From positions 1 to 31,229 of the forward strand of contig JAZOQG010000018.1 in the NCBI GenBank assembly GCA_045656005.1: a DNA stretch of 31,229 bases. The letters run 5' to 3'. This document shows positions 16,057 to 23,361 of the stretch, piece after piece. Within the stretch, counting starts at the first letter, position 1, and each line of letters opens with the position of its first letter. The translations under genes were made by a program, and so were the position numbers. Under the pieces are notes generated by a model. It did no database searches. It was not told the DNA's origin and worked only from the letters and a program-made list of their open reading frames with translations. This stretch comes from JAZNQN01 sp045656005 (GTDB lineage: Bacteria; Bacillota; Clostridia; UMGS1883; UMGS1540).

Positions 16057-17313
16057 TTATTGCGGTTTGCCCGACTCTATTGTAATTCCAAAATTATCTT
16101 TCATGAAATTTATGCCTTTTTCATACATGTCAAGTTCATATACCTTATCGCATCCCTCTATATACGAACCTATCCCAACTTTTAAAGCATCGTCATTTAG
16201 CATACTGTCAAGTTCTGCCTCACTGTCAAACTTAATAAGAATATGAGTCATAGTAGGCCAGCCAACAGCTATGCTGCTGCAAAATCCCTCAACCATTTCG
16301 CCTGGTTTCAAATTCAGCTTAAGCGGCAAAAGCTGACCTCTGAAATACTCATGCTCGGGATATGCGCTCCAGGAAGGTCCTTCCTCTATTGCAGGATACC
16401 AAGTAGTTTTTGGCCAATAAGATAAAAGCGCATAATTTGCATTAAGTGTTTCATCCGTGTTATTTGTTATTCTGTAAGTCTGTCTCTTCTCTAAGTCCCA
16501 GGAAGGAGGATTTTCAATGTGAATAGATATTTCTCTTTTCGGTGCCTCTTCGCCTTTTATAAGAGCTTCGAGTTCCTTTGTGTTATAGGTTTTTGAAAAG
16601 TCCATTTTATCAATGGTTTCTTTAGGCAAACGAAGGTAGAAACCAACATCTATTGAATAATCAAGCCAGTAACAATCATTTGCATATTCATCACCGTTTT
16701 CAACATATTCGCTGTGACCAGGTGTATATTTAAAGTGCCAGTCAGGACTTACAAGCCAGAATTTGGAGAGATTACGAAGTCCCTTTGCATCCTCTTCACC
16801 GTCAATTATAAGAGTATCCTTCTCATAAGAAAGCTCTACCGAAACGTATGGATTTACGCAGAACACATCGTTTTTCCATGCATACTCCCCGTTAATTTCA
16901 TATGAATAGCGGCAACTGCATGGCACTATGCATGGTCCTTCATATGTAGCAGCGTTTGCCAAAGAATGGCTTGGTGATGGCTCAATCTCCTTTAGTGGCT
17001 TGTCACAATCGGGACAACGCGAGCAGGTAACACCGCTTATAAATTTAAATACGAATGGGTCACCTGTTGCCACAACGGGAAGTGAAAGTTCTGCAAGCTG
17101 CGGCTCTTCCGATTCACCCGTTACATCTTCAAGCATAATATTTGCCTTTATAGTTCCATAAACCTTTGGCCACGAAACACTATATGAAGTTCCGTCGTCA
17201 AGATTATAAACCTTGCTTCCAAACTGTCCGTCGGCACTGACAAAAGTTGCCATAAACAAGTTTGTTAACATAAAAACTGCCAAAAGTGATGATAATTTTT
17301 TTCTGAAATTCAT
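16057..17313 (-). CDS. Secreted cysteine-rich protein of unknown function
   Basis: I do not recognise this 418-residue protein. It has a clear signal peptide (residues 1-27, ending FVSA). Visible features are a CxxCxxC cluster (C97, C100, C103 in CSRCPDCDK), a second cluster C128/C132/C134 (CIVPCSCRYSYE) and later single cysteines. The N-terminal part is beta-rich, the middle has many Trp and Tyr (SPDWHFKYTPGHSEY), and residues 265-350 look like an immunoglobulin-type fold. In a secreted anaerobe protein the clusters could bind metal or form disulfides. It is the first gene behind a near-consensus promoter, with AAGGAGGAG as Shine-Dalgarno, and is followed 35 bases later by the SLH protein. 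This suggests the two act together at the wall (inference). Confidence 0.8.
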   Translation of the reverse strand: MNFRKKLSSLLAVFMLTNLFMATFVSADGQFGSKVYNLDDGTSYSVSWPKVYGTIKANIMLEDVTGESEEPQLAELSLPVVATGDPFVFKFISGVTCSRCPDCDKPLKEIEPSPSHSLANAATYEGPCIVPCSCRYSYEINGEYAWKNDVFCVNPYVSVELSYEKDTLIIDGEEDAKGLRNLSKFWLVSPDWHFKYTPGHSEYVENGDEYANDCYWLDYSIDVGFYLRLPKETIDKMDFSKTYNTKELEALIKGEEAPKREISIHIENPPSWDLEKRQTYRITNNTDETLNANYALLSYWPKTTWYPAIEEGPSWSAYPEHEYFRGQLLPLKLNLKPGEMVEGFCSSIAVGWPTMTHILIKFDSEAELDSMLNDDALKVGIGSYIEGCDKVYELDMYEKGINFMKDNFGITIESGKPQ

Positions 17314-17345
17314 TTTTACTCCTCCTTAGAATACTCATTCATTTT

Positions 17346-17374
17346 AGTATAACACACATAAATTTTTGTGTCAA
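17346..17374 (-). promoter_or_regulatory. Near-consensus sigma-A promoter for the secreted protein-SLH-valS-folC-PHP operon
   Basis: The minus strand shows a perfect -35 TTGACA (17369-17374), a 17-base spacer and -10 TATACT (17346-17351). The spacer holds a small inverted repeat, ACACA...TGTGT, which could be an operator or chance. The promoter begins only 6 bases beyond the rho stop codon. Confidence 0.82.
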
Positions 17375-17379
17375 TCAAA

Positions 17380-18723
17380 TTAGAAAGATTTTTGAATAAG
17401 GCTTACAAAATCGCTGTTATTTTTAGTTGCTACAAGTCGGTTTATTATGGTTTCGGTAACATCTGAAATATTTTGCGAAGAAAAAGCCTTCCTTATAGTC
17501 CACATAGCTTCAAGCTCCTGTGGTTTTAAAAGCATGTCCTCTTTTCTTGTTCCTGATTTGTAAATGTCAATTGCAGGGAAAATTCGTTTTTCAGAAAGTT
17601 TCCTGTCAAGATGAATTTCCATGTTTCCTGTGCCTTTGAATTCTTCAAAAATCACATCGTCCATACGGGAACCCGTTTCAATAAGAGCAGTTGCAAGTAT
17701 TGTAAGAGACCCTCCGTTTTCGATGTTTCTCGCAGCACCAAAAAATCTTTTTGGTTTGTGAAGTGCTCCCGGGTCAAGACCGCCCGAAAGTGTTCTTCCA
17801 CTTGGCGGAACTACAAGGTTATATGCTCTTGCAAGTCTTGTAACAGAATCAAGCAAAATCACAACGTCTTTTCCATGTTCCACAAGGCGTTGCGCCCTCT
17901 CAAGTACAATTTCAGCAACCTTTATGTGGTGTTCCGGCGGTTCATCAAAGGTTGAAAAAACAACCTCTCCGTCAATGCTTCTCTGCATGTCGGTTACTTC
18001 CTCGGGTCGCTCATCAATAAGCAGTACAATTAGCTTTAAGTTTTTGTCAGCACTCGTAATGCTTCTTGCAATATTTTTAAGCATTGTTGTTTTTCCCGCC
18101 TTAGGCGGTGCAACGATAAGACCCCTCTGCCCGTATCCAATAGGTGCAATAAGGTCAACAAGACGGGTTGAAAAATCCATTTTACCCGTTGAAAGTTCAA
18201 TTCTTTTGTCGGGATAAATAGGTGTGAGGGAATCAAAAGGTTTTCTCCTTATTGCTCTATCAAGACTGTCGCCGTTTACAGTATCAACGTAAATGAGTGC
18301 AGGAAAACGCTCATCTTTCTGGAAACGTGCTTTTCCATGTACTTCATCACCTGTTTTTAAATTAAATCTTCTTATCTGCGTTGGAGAAACATATATATCC
18401 CCCGTTCCGCTTAAATAGTTTTCGGTGCGAAGGAAACCAAAGCCATCTGAAAGAAGCTCCAAAATGCCTGATACCTGACTTACTCCTTCCTTGCTTTGAG
18501 ATTGTGCCTTTTCTTCTTTTTCTGCAATCTCCTCTTCCTGCTTTGAAATTTCAGTTTTAGGAAGCTGTGCCGCTTTGGCGTCGTCCTCGGCTTTCTTTCT
18601 TTCAGAAATTATGCGCATAATTTCATCGGCAAGCTCACCTTTTTTCATTTTGTAGGCGCTTTTAATGTCCATCTCTTTTGCAATCTCGCGAAGTTGCAAT
18701 AAAGACATTTCACCATAATTCAT
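17380..18723 (-). CDS. rho: Transcription termination factor Rho
   Basis: Rho is the hexameric RNA-dependent ATPase that ends transcription at unstructured RNA. The 447 residues show the N-terminal SAP-like helical domain (1-45), a charged Lys/Glu linker (about 46-82), a cold-shock-type RNA-binding domain (83-150, with DGFGFLRT), Walker A APPKAGKTT (205-213), Walker B LIVLLIDE (231-238) and the secondary-site region RLARAYN...SGRTLSGG. The linker is short and acidic rather than the long disordered insert of many Actinobacteria. It has its own promoter (18791-18819) and GGAGTGAT as Shine-Dalgarno. No terminator hairpin follows; the next operon's promoter starts within 6 bases, so some read-through is likely. 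Confidence 0.97.
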   Translation of the reverse strand: MNYGEMSLLQLREIAKEMDIKSAYKMKKGELADEIMRIISERKKAEDDAKAAQLPKTEISKQEEEIAEKEEKAQSQSKEGVSQVSGILELLSDGFGFLRTENYLSGTGDIYVSPTQIRRFNLKTGDEVHGKARFQKDERFPALIYVDTVNGDSLDRAIRRKPFDSLTPIYPDKRIELSTGKMDFSTRLVDLIAPIGYGQRGLIVAPPKAGKTTMLKNIARSITSADKNLKLIVLLIDERPEEVTDMQRSIDGEVVFSTFDEPPEHHIKVAEIVLERAQRLVEHGKDVVILLDSVTRLARAYNLVVPPSGRTLSGGLDPGALHKPKRFFGAARNIENGGSLTILATALIETGSRMDDVIFEEFKGTGNMEIHLDRKLSEKRIFPAIDIYKSGTRKEDMLLKPQELEAMWTIRKAFSSQNISDVTETIINRLVATKNNSDFVSLIQKSF

Positions 18724-18790
18724 TATATCACTCCATAAAAATAAATTGGGGGGAATTCAAGAAATAAATATCTTTAGAAAATACACTAAT

Positions 18791-18819
18791 AGTCTATACC
18801 AAAAAACGTAATTTGTCAA
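18791..18819 (-). promoter_or_regulatory. Sigma-A promoter of rho
   Basis: On the minus strand, -35 TTGACA (18814-18819), a 17-base spacer and -10 TAGACT (18791-18796) precede rho with a leader of about 60 bases. The leader contains a C-run (TTCCCCCC on the minus strand) and no strong hairpin. Rho genes are often autoregulated through their leader; nothing specific is visible here. Confidence 0.78.
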
Positions 18820-18888
18820 TGAGAATGTAAAAAAATCCAGAACATAAAAGCCAAAAAATATATATTAACATTTATTATTTACCAGATA

Positions 18889-18918
18889 AAAAGAGTACCC
18901 AAATCTGGGTACTCTTTT
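18889..18918 (-). terminator. Rho-independent terminator of the cohesin-like/CuAO-domain gene
   Basis: A perfect 12-base stem (18889-18900 and 18907-18918; core GAGTACCC/GGGTACTC) with a 6-base loop is followed on the minus strand by TTTTTATC. It lies 23 bases beyond the stop codon at 18941 and about 70 bases upstream of the rho -35, separating the two units. Confidence 0.92.
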
Positions 18919-18940
18919 AATTTAAAAGCACTAGGCTTTA

Positions 18941-21349
18941 TTATTTTGCAGGAACAATGTAAACTTCCTGAGTTGCGGCATTCCATGTAACCTCTGCACC
19001 GAGTTTTTCACCGAGGAATCTCATTGGGAGGTATGTTCTGTCGCTTTCGATGAATGCGTGGCTATCAAGAGCAACTTCTTCACCATTTACCAAAGCTTTG
19101 TCAGCATCAATTGTAATAACGATTGTAATATCACCTTTTGTGATTGTTACTTTTCTAGCTTCGCCATCCCAAGCAACTGTAGCACCAAGAGCTTCAGCAA
19201 CTACTCTTGCAGGAAGCATTGTGCGGTCGTTACGGATAACAGGAGCTACGTCGTTAGCTTTTGCTTCGCCGAATACGTTTACATCTGCTTTACCGATTGT
19301 AAGAGTGATGCAGTCTTTAGCTGCAGGAACTACAACAGGTGTGTCAGGTGTATCAGGAGTATCAGGTGTATCTGGTGTGTCAGGTGTAACCGGTGTGTTA
19401 GTAGCACCACCGAGTGAAGGACCTGTAAGTCCACCGCCGGAAGAAGCCTTAGCTTTAACTTCAACAGCTATAGATGATACATCTTCATAATCTGTTTCGT
19501 TAGTTTCGTCTGTGTTCTTAGGATCAACAACGATTTTTACGAACATACCTTTAATCTCTTTAGCAAATTTAACTTTTGCACCATTTGCCAAAGCATTGCC
19601 TTCAAGGTCTGTTGTGTAATCTGTACCGGCAACTGCATCTTCCCATGTTTCAGCATCAGCAGTAGCAGCTTTAACGATTTTAACATCAGAAGCATCTTCA
19701 AATCCGTTCTTATCTTCAAATGCGTATGAAATTGCAGCAGCTGTTCCAACCCTTACAGTGTCTTTATCAAATGCAACATCTGATACTTCAGGAACATATT
19801 CAGGGTTCTTAGCAACAACTTCAGTTTCATCTTCAAGGCTATTACCAATTACTACAGTTTCTTCTGTAAGACCAAGACTTGCGTTAGCATCATCATCGGA
19901 AGATACAGCGTCAACCTTAACAGAAATTGCTTTGCCAATATCTTCAGCTGCTACTGTGTAAGTTTCAGCTACAACTACTTTGTTGCCAATTGTCCATGTT
20001 ACAACAGAATTGTTTGTTTCATCTGAAGAAGAACCATCAGCAGCGATATCTTCCCATGTGTATGAAACAGAAAGAACATCATCTACGATAGGAGCAGCTT
20101 CACCAAGTGGAGCAACGCCCGGTACTTCGTCAACTACTACAGCTTTGTTAATTACGAGGCTATCAATTACAGGCTTCATGTTACCTGAAACAAGTGCTTT
20201 TTCAAATTCAATTTCCTTCGTTGCTGTCGCTGTCAAGCCAAGGTCAGCCTGGTTAGCAACTGTAATTACGCATTTAACATAAACGCTCTGGCCTGTAACA
20301 TAATCTCTGTCAAAATCAGGTGTAAATTCATTTGTTGTAGCATCATCTACTTTTGCCCATTCAGCTGCACCCTTCTTAACATACCATTCATATGTCGGAA
20401 CAGGGGTTCCTCCAACATATTCATCAGCTGTAAATGTTACAACTTCTTCAAGTGAAATAGGAGCACCACAAGCGACAACTGTCTCAGCCTTAAAGTTAGC
20501 TTCGTCAGCAACTGTAATTGTAGGAGCAACGTCAGGAAGTGTAACTGCATTTTCACTAACAACTTTTGTTGTTGATGTGCTAGTTGCATCTGTTACACAG
20601 TCAACTGTAGCAGTAATTTCAACACCAAGAATTTTGCCTTTGTCAGCAGCAACAGGTGTGTAAGAAGCAGCTGTTGCACCTTCAATAGGTGTATCTGTTG
20701 TATCAACTCTTGTAAACCACTGGTATGCAAGGTCTTCAGCAGCTAAGTCGTTGTCCCAGTTGTCAGCAGCAGTTGCAGCAACTGTAACAGCTGTACCGGA
20801 TACAGGTGTAGCTGTAATATCGCCTGCTGTGATCACTGGAGCTGTGTGAATAAGTTTAATTGTGGTAGTTCCAGTAATATCATTCAAATCTTTATTGTTA
20901 TTTGCCGTCACAGATATTTTAAATTCTTCATCAGAAAGTGACTCCAATTCAACACTATCAACAATATTAAAATTCAGTGTTAAAATGTCTGAACTAAATG
21001 TACCTGCATTAGCTTGCTCAGATGCTGCAATCATAACCGCACCAACGGGCAAATTGCTTACAGCAAAATTATCGGTACCATCACCCTGAACTTGTGTTCC
21101 GGCAACATATGTGTCATAAGTAATCTTTGTTTTAGGATACGACACAATAATGGTAAAATTGTCCAAAGCTCCATCGGCATCCATATTTACTTTTGCTTCC
21201 ACTGTTCCGGCTTCAGAATCAATTACAACACTTGAAAAAGAAACAGTTGCTTTTGTAGCTACAGGATCAGCAGCTACAACATTTGTTGCAAACATTGTTA
21301 AGACAAACACTGCCGACAACAAAAATGAAATGATTTTTTTAGTCTTCAT
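18941..21349 (-). CDS. Large secreted protein: cohesin-like domain, Ig-like repeats, copper-amine-oxidase-like C-terminus
   Basis: The 802-residue protein has a signal peptide (1-27, ending VVAA). Residues about 33-167 have the strand pattern of a cohesin domain (GTVEAKVNMD..., LDNFTIIVSYPKTKITY, TFSSDILTLNFNIVD). About 170-640 are several Ig-like modules with the recurring pattern YQWF...GATAASYTPVAADKGK. A Gly-rich then PDT-repeat linker follows, and residues 678-802 are a copper-amine-oxidase N-terminal-like domain (two units with NDRTMLPARVVAEALGA and SDRTYLPMRFLGEKLGA). That domain is a common surface module in clostridia and is not an oxidase catalytic domain. I start at ATG 21349 (AGGAG Shine-Dalgarno); a GTG at 21376 would add a nine-residue extension. 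The acidic, Val/Thr/Ala-rich composition suggests an abundant surface protein. Confidence 0.8.
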   Translation of the reverse strand: MKTKKIISFLLSAVFVLTMFATNVVAADPVATKATVSFSSVVIDSEAGTVEAKVNMDADGALDNFTIIVSYPKTKITYDTYVAGTQVQGDGTDNFAVSNLPVGAVMIAASEQANAGTFSSDILTLNFNIVDSVELESLSDEEFKISVTANNNKDLNDITGTTTIKLIHTAPVITAGDITATPVSGTAVTVAATAADNWDNDLAAEDLAYQWFTRVDTTDTPIEGATAASYTPVAADKGKILGVEITATVDCVTDATSTSTTKVVSENAVTLPDVAPTITVADEANFKAETVVACGAPISLEEVVTFTADEYVGGTPVPTYEWYVKKGAAEWAKVDDATTNEFTPDFDRDYVTGQSVYVKCVITVANQADLGLTATATKEIEFEKALVSGNMKPVIDSLVINKAVVVDEVPGVAPLGEAAPIVDDVLSVSYTWEDIAADGSSSDETNNSVVTWTIGNKVVVAETYTVAAEDIGKAISVKVDAVSSDDDANASLGLTEETVVIGNSLEDETEVVAKNPEYVPEVSDVAFDKDTVRVGTAAAISYAFEDKNGFEDASDVKIVKAATADAETWEDAVAGTDYTTDLEGNALANGAKVKFAKEIKGMFVKIVVDPKNTDETNETDYEDVSSIAVEVKAKASSGGGLTGPSLGGATNTPVTPDTPDTPDTPDTPDTPVVVPAAKDCITLTIGKADVNVFGEAKANDVAPVIRNDRTMLPARVVAEALGATVAWDGEARKVTITKGDITIVITIDADKALVNGEEVALDSHAFIESDRTYLPMRFLGEKLGAEVTWNAATQEVYIVPAK
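19338..19391 (-). repeat. 9-base tandem repeat encoding a Pro-Asp-Thr linker
   Basis: Six near-identical 9-base units (GGTGTATCA type, with 1-3 changes each) encode the PDT-PDT linker between the Ig-like modules and the C-terminal domain of the gene at 18941. Such Pro/Thr linkers are flexible and often glycosylated. Unit number may vary between strains by slippage. Confidence 0.9.
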
Positions 21350-21400
21350 AATTTTTCTCCTTTTCTTTTTTTGCACAGCTTACACTGTTTTTTATTCTTA

Positions 21401-21433
21401 AATCTAAGAGGAATTTAGTATTCCTCTTAGATT
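21401..21433 (-). terminator. Intercistronic hairpin between the dockerin-like and cohesin-like genes
   Basis: A perfect 13-base inverted repeat (21401-21413 and 21421-21433, 7-base loop) lies 17 bases after the stop at 21450. On the minus strand it is followed by TAAGAATAAAAAA, so there is no U-run. It is better read as an attenuating or RNA-stabilising hairpin than as a full terminator. No promoter is evident in the 50 bases between it and the downstream ATG. Confidence 0.6.
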
Positions 21434-21449
21434 GTAAGGCAATATGTGA

Positions 21450-23102
21450 TTATTCTCCAACAGAAACCTTGTTTATTGCAAGATCATTTGGAACCATTTC
21501 TCCATCTACTTCAATGTATACATTTTTAAAATACTTCTTCAACTCATTAGTTTCATTAGTATTTATGTTACCATCCATTTTGCCGTTTGCAAAGTCTGCT
21601 GCAAGATACACACTATCATCAAAGGTTGTGCCTTTAAAGATCTTTTTAATAGCATTTGTATCATTTGTATCATATAACGGCATACCAGAAGCTGAATCTA
21701 CAGGAGCACCAGCTACGTTACCATAATAAACCATGTAATCGTCAGCATCCTTGCCTTCAGGATATGCTACATTTTTAATTTCAGGCTGAGCAAGTGCCTT
21801 CTTAGCATCCATATCCGCATCATCATAAACAGGAATAAGACCTACAAACCAGTTACGTGCTTTTACATAATACAAATTATATTCTGTTCCATCTGCCTTT
21901 TTAATAACAAGTCTTTCTGCAGCTGTTGCAAAATTAGCATTTGCATTATCAACGATTATAACTGCCATGTTTTCTTTACCATACACACCACCAAGAAGTT
22001 CATTTTCAATTAAAGTGATGTCATTAGCAGTAAACGCAGGACCATCGTTACCGATAGCATTTACTGTGATAGCTTTTGAGCCTACCACATCAGTAATGTC
22101 GGGATAGCTAATAACATATGCAACTGCATAATCAGTAGCATCAGGCTGTCCCTGTTCAGGTCTTGCAACTGTGTAAACAAGTCCGCCATCTTCATCAGGT
22201 GTTAAAGTTTCTTCACCTTTCTTGAGAGTGTACTCAATACTAACACCTGTTGTTGGTTCTTCATCAACATCAGCAGGAATAGTAATCTGAGCATCACCCT
22301 CATTGATATCATTCTCTGCTGTACCATAAACAGGTGATACGGAAGCCGCAGCCTTAGCTATTTTTTCAGCTTCTTCCATACGATCTTTTACAGTAACTGT
22401 ACCTGCCCATGTAGCATCATAATATCCATCAGCTTCAACCTTAAGTGAAGTTACATTTACATTTGACTTAAGTGTGATAGAATTAGCAGTAACATTAGCA
22501 GTTGTTGCAGTGTCAGCACCATTTACTTTAACAACAGCAGCTCCTGCCCATGTAGCATCACCACCTGTTACACCGAACACAATGTCTTCATCGCTGAATA
22601 CTGTTGTGTTAGTGGGAATTGTAATTGTGGGAGCTGTTCCAAGCTGCTGTGCAGTATAAACTTTTGCACTTGCTGCTGATCCGCCCATAAGAACATTTAT
22701 GTAAGGAGCGCCTTCCATTACAAGGTCGCCTGTTCTTTCTCTGAGCTTAAATGTGATTTTGTCAGCAGAAACTGCTTCCTGATCAATGTACTCGATAGCT
22801 TTTTCGAGTTCACCATCATCTGTCGGCAAGTTACCTGAAGTCAAATCATCATCGCCATTGACTTCTGTTTCGTAAGGGTTTGTTGACCTTACAACCAAGA
22901 GTGTGTACTCTTCCAAACCGGTAGCAGTATATTCAACTTCAACAGTTACAAAACCATCATTATCAGGTTCACCGATAGTAACATTTGTAATGTCTACTGA
23001 TGCCGTATCTGTTTCTGTAGCAGAAACTACAGCCGGTACCATGGAAATGAGCATTGCAATCGCAATAATCATTGACATGGATTTTGCAAGTTTGTTTTTC
23101 AT
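21450..23102 (-). CDS. Secreted protein with a DUF1533-like domain and a C-terminal dockerin-like double F-hand
   Basis: The 550-residue protein has a signal peptide (1-28, ending VVSA). Residues about 168-240 resemble the DUF1533/hemoglobin-interacting domain pattern (EDIVFGVTGGDATW...VKVNG...LKVEADGYYDATW); this match is tentative. Residues about 458-527 look like a dockerin. The second F-hand reads NGKMDGNINTNETNELKKYF, with N, D, N and E at loop positions 1, 5, 9 and 12 followed by the LKKY helix. The first (YYGNVAG...DTNDTNAIKKIF) has a roughly 10-residue insertion in the loop. Dockerins bind cohesins with calcium, and the next gene encodes a cohesin-like domain. It is expressed from the promoter at 23233 through a leader with a hairpin. 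No catalytic domain is seen. Confidence 0.78.
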   Translation of the reverse strand: MKNKLAKSMSMIIAIAMLISMVPAVVSATETDTASVDITNVTIGEPDNDGFVTVEVEYTATGLEEYTLLVVRSTNPYETEVNGDDDLTSGNLPTDDGELEKAIEYIDQEAVSADKITFKLRERTGDLVMEGAPYINVLMGGSAASAKVYTAQQLGTAPTITIPTNTTVFSDEDIVFGVTGGDATWAGAAVVKVNGADTATTANVTANSITLKSNVNVTSLKVEADGYYDATWAGTVTVKDRMEEAEKIAKAAASVSPVYGTAENDINEGDAQITIPADVDEEPTTGVSIEYTLKKGEETLTPDEDGGLVYTVARPEQGQPDATDYAVAYVISYPDITDVVGSKAITVNAIGNDGPAFTANDITLIENELLGGVYGKENMAVIIVDNANANFATAAERLVIKKADGTEYNLYYVKARNWFVGLIPVYDDADMDAKKALAQPEIKNVAYPEGKDADDYMVYYGNVAGAPVDSASGMPLYDTNDTNAIKKIFKGTTFDDSVYLAADFANGKMDGNINTNETNELKKYFKNVYIEVDGEMVPNDLAINKVSVGE

Positions 23103-23140
23103 TTTCCCTTTCTCCTTTCAAGAAATAAAACTTTTTTCTT

Positions 23141-23172
23141 ATTATAATTTTGTGCAGTGCACAAATTATAAT
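23141..23172 (-). promoter_or_regulatory. Stable hairpin in the 5' leader of the dockerin-like gene
   Basis: Arms 23141-23156 and 23158-23172 form a 15-base stem (centre TGTGCA/TGCACA) with one bulged T. It lies about 40 bases before the ATG at 23102 and about 60 bases inside the transcript from the promoter at 23233. No U-run follows, so it is not a terminator. Stable leader hairpins are known to prolong the life of abundant surface-protein mRNAs; that role here is inference. Confidence 0.6.
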
Positions 23173-23232
23173 CAAAGATATTAAGCGGAAATAAGCTAAT
23201 AAAATTTCGAGCCTATACCACTTTACTTTTAT

Positions 23233-23261
23233 AGTATAAACCATCTTTATAAATTTTGCAA
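23233..23261 (-). promoter_or_regulatory. Sigma-A promoter of the two surface-protein genes
   Basis: On the minus strand, -35 TTGCAA (23256-23261) and -10 TATACT (23233-23238) are 17 bases apart. An A/T-rich tract, including TTTTTTT and AAAAATTTTTT runs, lies just upstream (23262-23310) and may act as an UP element. The leader to the ATG at 23102 is about 125 bases, with AAAGGAG near its end. Confidence 0.75.
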
Positions 23262-23320
23262 TAGTTTAAGACAAAAAAATATTAAAAAATTTTTAAAAAC
23301 TTCTTCTAAATTTGGTATTC

Positions 23321-23355
23321 AAAGGATACTTTGCAATTATTGTAAAGTATCCTTT
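23321..23355 (-). terminator. Terminator-like hairpin after the HAD phosphatase gene
   Basis: A 12-base stem (23321-23332 and 23344-23355; AAAGGATACTTT and its complement) with an 11-base loop starts 7 bases past the HAD stop codon. Only TTTG follows on the minus strand, so the U-run is weak and termination may be partial or Rho-aided. Confidence 0.6.
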
Positions 23356-23361
23356 AGTAAA

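Noticed and set aside
18941..19320. Copper amine oxidase activity
   Set aside because: Only the N-terminal-type repeat domain is present. The catalytic domain with its topaquinone tyrosine and copper histidines is absent.
19338..19391. Short tandem repeat as a possible CRISPR or regulatory array
   Set aside because: Units are 9 bases without spacers, in frame with the gene, and encode a Pro-Asp-Thr linker.
19050..19490. Long plus-strand open frame antisense to the surface protein gene
   Set aside because: It mirrors the codon pattern and PDT repeat of the minus-strand gene, has no Shine-Dalgarno sequence or promoter, and its composition (Val-Ser-Gly repeats) is a by-product of the repeat. 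The same holds for other plus-strand frames except rpmB.
23103..23361. Riboswitch or small protein gene upstream of the dockerin-like gene
   Set aside because: Apart from the promoter, one hairpin and the preceding terminator-like stem, no known riboswitch core motif is visible, and the short frames lack ribosome binding sites.
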